From contig CALBKR010000064.1 in NCBI GenBank assembly GCA_937896105.1, positions 1-8,583 of the forward strand: a stretch of 8,583 bases of DNA, written 5' to 3'. The translations under genes and the position numbers were made by a program. A model generated the notes under the pieces. The model saw only the letters and a program-made list of their open reading frames with translations. It was not told where the DNA came from and searched no databases. Shown here piece after piece: positions 6,422 through 8,583 of this stretch. Position 1 is the first letter of the stretch. Each line of letters opens with the position of its first letter. Source of the DNA: an uncultured Bacteroidales bacterium. GTDB lineage: Bacteria > Bacteroidota > Bacteroidia > Bacteroidales > Bacteroidaceae.

Positions 6422-8129
6422 GTTCCAGTTTTATGGTCTCCTTAACCTTCTTAATCCTTACCCAAACAGTCTGGCGCGGGTAATCCGTTATATTTGCAAT
6501 CTCAGAGCCTGTCAACCCAATTTTCAAAAGATAGCATACACGCAGCAGCGGCTCGTTGATTTTCTTGAACTTGGCCTGTACCTCGTGAGTGAACCCGGGG
6601 TATAGTTTGTCAATGGCGCCAAGCAACTCCTTCCACTCGTTGTCGCTCAGGTGGTATTTGCCTTTGGATGTCTTTTTAACCTTTTCAATGATATCGCCAT
6701 TGCTCTTGGCCATATTGTTCATAATGGTCTGCTTCGTCAACTCACAGTTCTGTGCAACAAGCATATCGAAATCTTCCCTTGCACTTTGTAATTCTATCGA
6801 GAGCTTTGAATTGGCAGCGTTCAGTTTCCTCAATTCTTTTTCCTTCTCTTCAATGCACCTTTTTTCTTTCTCAAGTTCAAGCTCTCTTTTTTCTACCAAC
6901 ACCTTTGCACTTTCAATATTCTTTTCCTTGTTGAGGATAATGTCGAGCAAACGTTTTTTCCGTCTATAATGCAGCGTTACAGTTCCTAATAGCACTATTA
7001 TTGATATTGAAACTCCAATTACAAGGTTATACCTGTCTTTTGCGGCCTTCTGCATCACTTTTGTTTCCTCTTCCTTGTCGCGCCTGTATTGGAAGAAATT
7101 CTTTGCATTCGTAGTGTGCTCAAGGTTCGTTTTGTCTATCATAGCCTCATTCGCATCAATAAATTCTATTGCAAATTCAGCAGCTTTTTCGTAGTTCTTT
7201 CTTTTGGTGTAGTACCTTGTTAACCATCGTGCGGCATCGTATTTTGATTCAATATTATTAGCTGTCTTGTATTGTGCAATAAATGCCGTTGCAGCACTGT
7301 CTATTGATCGATATCTTTCATAGAATACACCGAGGTTGGTATAATAATTTTGTGGTCGGTCATTGTGCTTTAATAAACTTAAAGCTTTGTGGCATTTGGC
7401 TGCGCTATATTCTTTTCCGCATTTTGTGTAATAGAACATTGCGATTGAGACAATATCAGCGTTCTTCTTGCTAATTCCATTCCGGGAAATAATACTAATT
7501 GCTTTATCACAAAATAGTCTGGTGTTTGCTGTATCACCAACTTCAAAATATGATGTTGCTACATTTATATATGTCCTTTCATCTGCTATACCATTGTCTT
7601 CTGCAACTTTAAGTTGCAGAAGGGTAACATCTAAAGCCTCGGTGTAATTAATCTGCATTCCATACAAAAAACCTAATTGCGAGTATGTATTTTCCCATAG
7701 TGCAACATCGGTATTAGACGCTTCTTCTGCAATAGCTGCTGATTTCAGAAAATATGTCACAGCATTCGGGTAGTCATTTAGGTCGCGATACACACTGCCC
7801 ATATAATAATAGGCCTCCTGTTTGTCAACGCTTGTACCGTTTTTCTCAAAAAAACGGCAGATGTTCTTTATCTGTTTGTCTGTTGTGTGGGTAATATATG
7901 CTTTGTCCTGTAGCCTTATTTCAAGCAAAGCCAGCTTGTTGCGCATATATTCCGTTTCGTTGTTGAACTGCGGCTTTATGGAGTCGAGCCTTTGCATTGC
8001 AGCTTGTGGCAATGTATCGCCCATTGCCTTTATGTCGTTCAACTGTTTTAATAGAACTTCGTTTTCCTGTTTGCTGCACGCTGCAAAAAGTAGCGATGAA
8101 AACAGTAATATCCGAATAAAATATTTCAT
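6399..8129 (-). CDS. TPR / transmembrane / coiled-coil / helix-turn-helix protein, putative one-component membrane regulator
   Basis: This 576-aa protein reads in domains. Residues 1-18 are a signal segment ending FAAC (Cys18), a plausible lipobox though with Phe at -3. Residues ~80-340 are degenerate tetratricopeptide repeats (for example AYYYMGSVYRDLNDYPNAVTYF). A single transmembrane helix spans 367-387 and is followed by RRKKR, which places what follows in the cytoplasm. A highly charged coiled coil covers about 395-470. A C-terminal helix-turn-helix at about 528-566 (LLRVCYLLKIGLTGSEIANI, then TDYPRQTVWVRIKK) resembles LuxR/sigma-4-type DNA-binding helices. The layout resembles Bacteroidetes TPR histidine kinases with the kinase replaced by an HTH. 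I infer a one-component regulator that senses in the periplasm and binds DNA at the membrane. It faces a divergently transcribed secreted-protein gene across a 247-base gap rich in repeats, its likely target. No ligand can be named. Architecture is well supported; regulatory role moderately. Confidence 0.85.
   Translation of the reverse strand: MKYFIRILLFSSLLFAACSKQENEVLLKQLNDIKAMGDTLPQAAMQRLDSIKPQFNNETEYMRNKLALLEIRLQDKAYITHTTDKQIKNICRFFEKNGTSVDKQEAYYYMGSVYRDLNDYPNAVTYFLKSAAIAEEASNTDVALWENTYSQLGFLYGMQINYTEALDVTLLQLKVAEDNGIADERTYINVATSYFEVGDTANTRLFCDKAISIISRNGISKKNADIVSIAMFYYTKCGKEYSAAKCHKALSLLKHNDRPQNYYTNLGVFYERYRSIDSAATAFIAQYKTANNIESKYDAARWLTRYYTKRKNYEKAAEFAIEFIDANEAMIDKTNLEHTTNAKNFFQYRRDKEEETKVMQKAAKDRYNLVIGVSISIIVLLGTVTLHYRRKKRLLDIILNKEKNIESAKVLVEKRELELEKEKRCIEEKEKELRKLNAANSKLSIELQSAREDFDMLVAQNCELTKQTIMNNMAKSNGDIIEKVKKTSKGKYHLSDNEWKELLGAIDKLYPGFTHEVQAKFKKINEPLLRVCYLLKIGLTGSEIANITDYPRQTVWVRIKKVKETIKLEPTVSRRN
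6402..6416. terminator. Small hairpin in the overlapping ends of rsmD and the TPR gene
   Basis: GTTTCT-TCG-AGAAAC is a perfect 6-bp stem with a three-base loop, lying inside the last codons of both convergent genes. No T run follows directly on either strand, so termination here would be weak. It may simply reflect coding sequence. Confidence 0.25.
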
Positions 8130-8294
8130 AGTGTTTTTTTCTTTATTGTTCCGTGTATGCTAAAATAGTGTAAAAAAACGAGTTGTATTGCGACTTCTTG
8201 TTCAATCTTGTCTATTATGCCAAAAAAATGATAATAAAAAGATTGACGCTTGATTTTAATATATTGATTGTTAGAGCGTTATGGGCTATGTGAC

Positions 8295-8322
8295 AAAAGT
8301 TGGACAGGTTTGGACAACTTTT
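8295..8322. promoter_or_regulatory. Inverted repeat and TTGGACA heptamers in the divergent control region
   Basis: AAAAGTTG (8295-8302) and CAACTTTT (8315-8322) are exact 8-bp inverted repeats 12 bases apart. Within and around them TTGGACA occurs at 8300-8306 and 8310-8316, one helical turn apart, and again at 8353-8359 over the plus-strand promoter match. The arrangement suits an operator for a dimeric regulator, possibly the neighbouring HTH protein. It could also form a hairpin followed by a T-rich tract. Confidence 0.4.
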
Positions 8323-8347
8323 TCTTTTCTTATTTCGATTAAGCCTT

Positions 8348-8355
8348 TACATTTG
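8348..8355 (+). promoter_or_regulatory. Bacteroidetes -7 promoter element of the secreted-protein gene
   Basis: TACATTTG matches TAnnTTTG exactly and ends 21 bases before the ATG at 8377, leaving a short leader. A TTTC at 8326-8329, 18 bases upstream, is a one-mismatch candidate for the -33 TTTG box. The third TTGGACA heptamer overlaps its 3' end, where a bound protein would block or contact polymerase. Confidence 0.55.
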
Positions 8356-8361
8356 GACAAA

Positions 8362-8369
8362 CAAAATTA
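8362..8369 (-). promoter_or_regulatory. Possible minus-strand -7 element for the TPR gene
   Basis: Read on the minus strand this is TAATTTTG, an exact TAnnTTTG match, lying six bases from the plus-strand element. It would give a leader of roughly 220 bases before the TPR gene. The region is AT-rich, so a chance match is quite possible, and no -33 box is clear. Confidence 0.25.
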
Positions 8370-8376
8370 ATAAATT

Positions 8377-8583
8377 ATGGAAACTATTAAGAAAACAACA
8401 CCCAAGTTTATGAAATGTAAATTCATTCGAAGAGAACAAAGTGTGGGACTTTTTTACAGAACGGTATTCTGTCTTGTATTCTTTTTCTCAAGTGATTTTG
8501 TTTTTGCTCAATCAGATGAGACAGTAAAGATACCGTTAGAAACCGTTGACGATGATTTTAGGGTTAATCGTGATGATGCAAAG
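8377..8583 (+). CDS. N-terminus of an exported protein (runs off right edge)
   Basis: An uninterrupted 69-codon frame begins at ATG 8377 and continues past the window edge. After a basic stretch (KCKFIRREQ) comes a hydrophobic core (about residues 29-43, TVFCLVFFFSSDFVF) and a signal peptidase I-type site, probably VFA before QSDETVK. The protein should therefore be exported. The mature start is acidic and not recognisable. The signal is preceded by an unusually long n-region, and a second in-frame ATG at 8410 would give a more conventional one; the promoter match at 8348 is compatible with either. It is transcribed away from the TPR-HTH gene and is its probable target. The product could be an outer-membrane, surface or secreted protein; the visible part does not decide. 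Confidence 0.7.
   Translation, partial: METIKKTTPKFMKCKFIRREQSVGLFYRTVFCLVFFFSSDFVFAQSDETVKIPLETVDDDFRVNRDDAK

Noticed and set aside
6589..6969. Plus-strand Ser/Phe-rich frames opposite the TPR gene
   Set aside because: The composition is the reverse complement of Lys/Glu-rich coiled-coil codons; there is no start signal.
8130..8376. Small gene in the divergent gap
   Set aside because: Only short frames without ribosome-binding or coding features are seen; regulatory sequence explains the region better.

Overview
The window looks like chromosomal DNA of a gut-type Bacteroidales bacterium (Bacteroides/Prevotella-like; I cannot place it to genus). The reasons are an RsmD gene next to a DUF3822 gene, lipoproteins with Bacteroidetes-style lipoboxes, starts without Shine-Dalgarno sites, and two matches to the Bacteroidetes -7 promoter element TAnnTTTG. 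The exception is the first ~605 bases. These are visibly AT-rich, use A/T-ending codons, carry a GGAG ribosome-binding site and encode a Nudix hydrolase resembling Firmicutes proteins.

Layout. (1) 1-605: the last codons of an unknown gene, then a complete Nudix hydrolase. (2) ~606-1640: the C-terminal part of alanyl-tRNA synthetase (editing and C-Ala domains) with no catalytic half, joined directly to the AT-rich segment. This is either a real insertion/transfer breakpoint or a chimeric assembly join. (3) 1711-2400: an inverted repeat, a small lipoprotein whose post-lipobox segment exists as three 60-bp in-frame copies, and a strong terminator hairpin. (4) 2401-2589: a gene-free spacer. (5) 2590-4023, minus strand: a RecD/Pif1-like superfamily 1 helicase. 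(6) 4117-6421, plus strand: a tight three-gene operon of a membrane-anchored pseudopilin-like protein, DUF3822 and the 16S rRNA methyltransferase rsmD, with a promoter match in the divergent gap to the helicase. (7) 6399-8129, minus strand, overlapping rsmD tail to tail: a 576-aa TPR / transmembrane / coiled-coil / helix-turn-helix protein with a lipoprotein-type signal. (8) 8130-8376: a divergent control region with an inverted repeat, three TTGGACA heptamers and opposed promoter matches. (9) 8377 to the edge: the start of a secreted protein.

How the genes may work together. The rsmD operon and the helicase look like conserved housekeeping genes. The most interesting unit is the right end. 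There a putative one-component transmembrane regulator, with periplasmic TPR sensor and cytoplasmic HTH, is transcribed away from an exported protein across a shared repeat-rich region. I infer that it controls that neighbour, itself, or both. No mobile-element genes, CRISPR array, tRNA or rRNA were seen.
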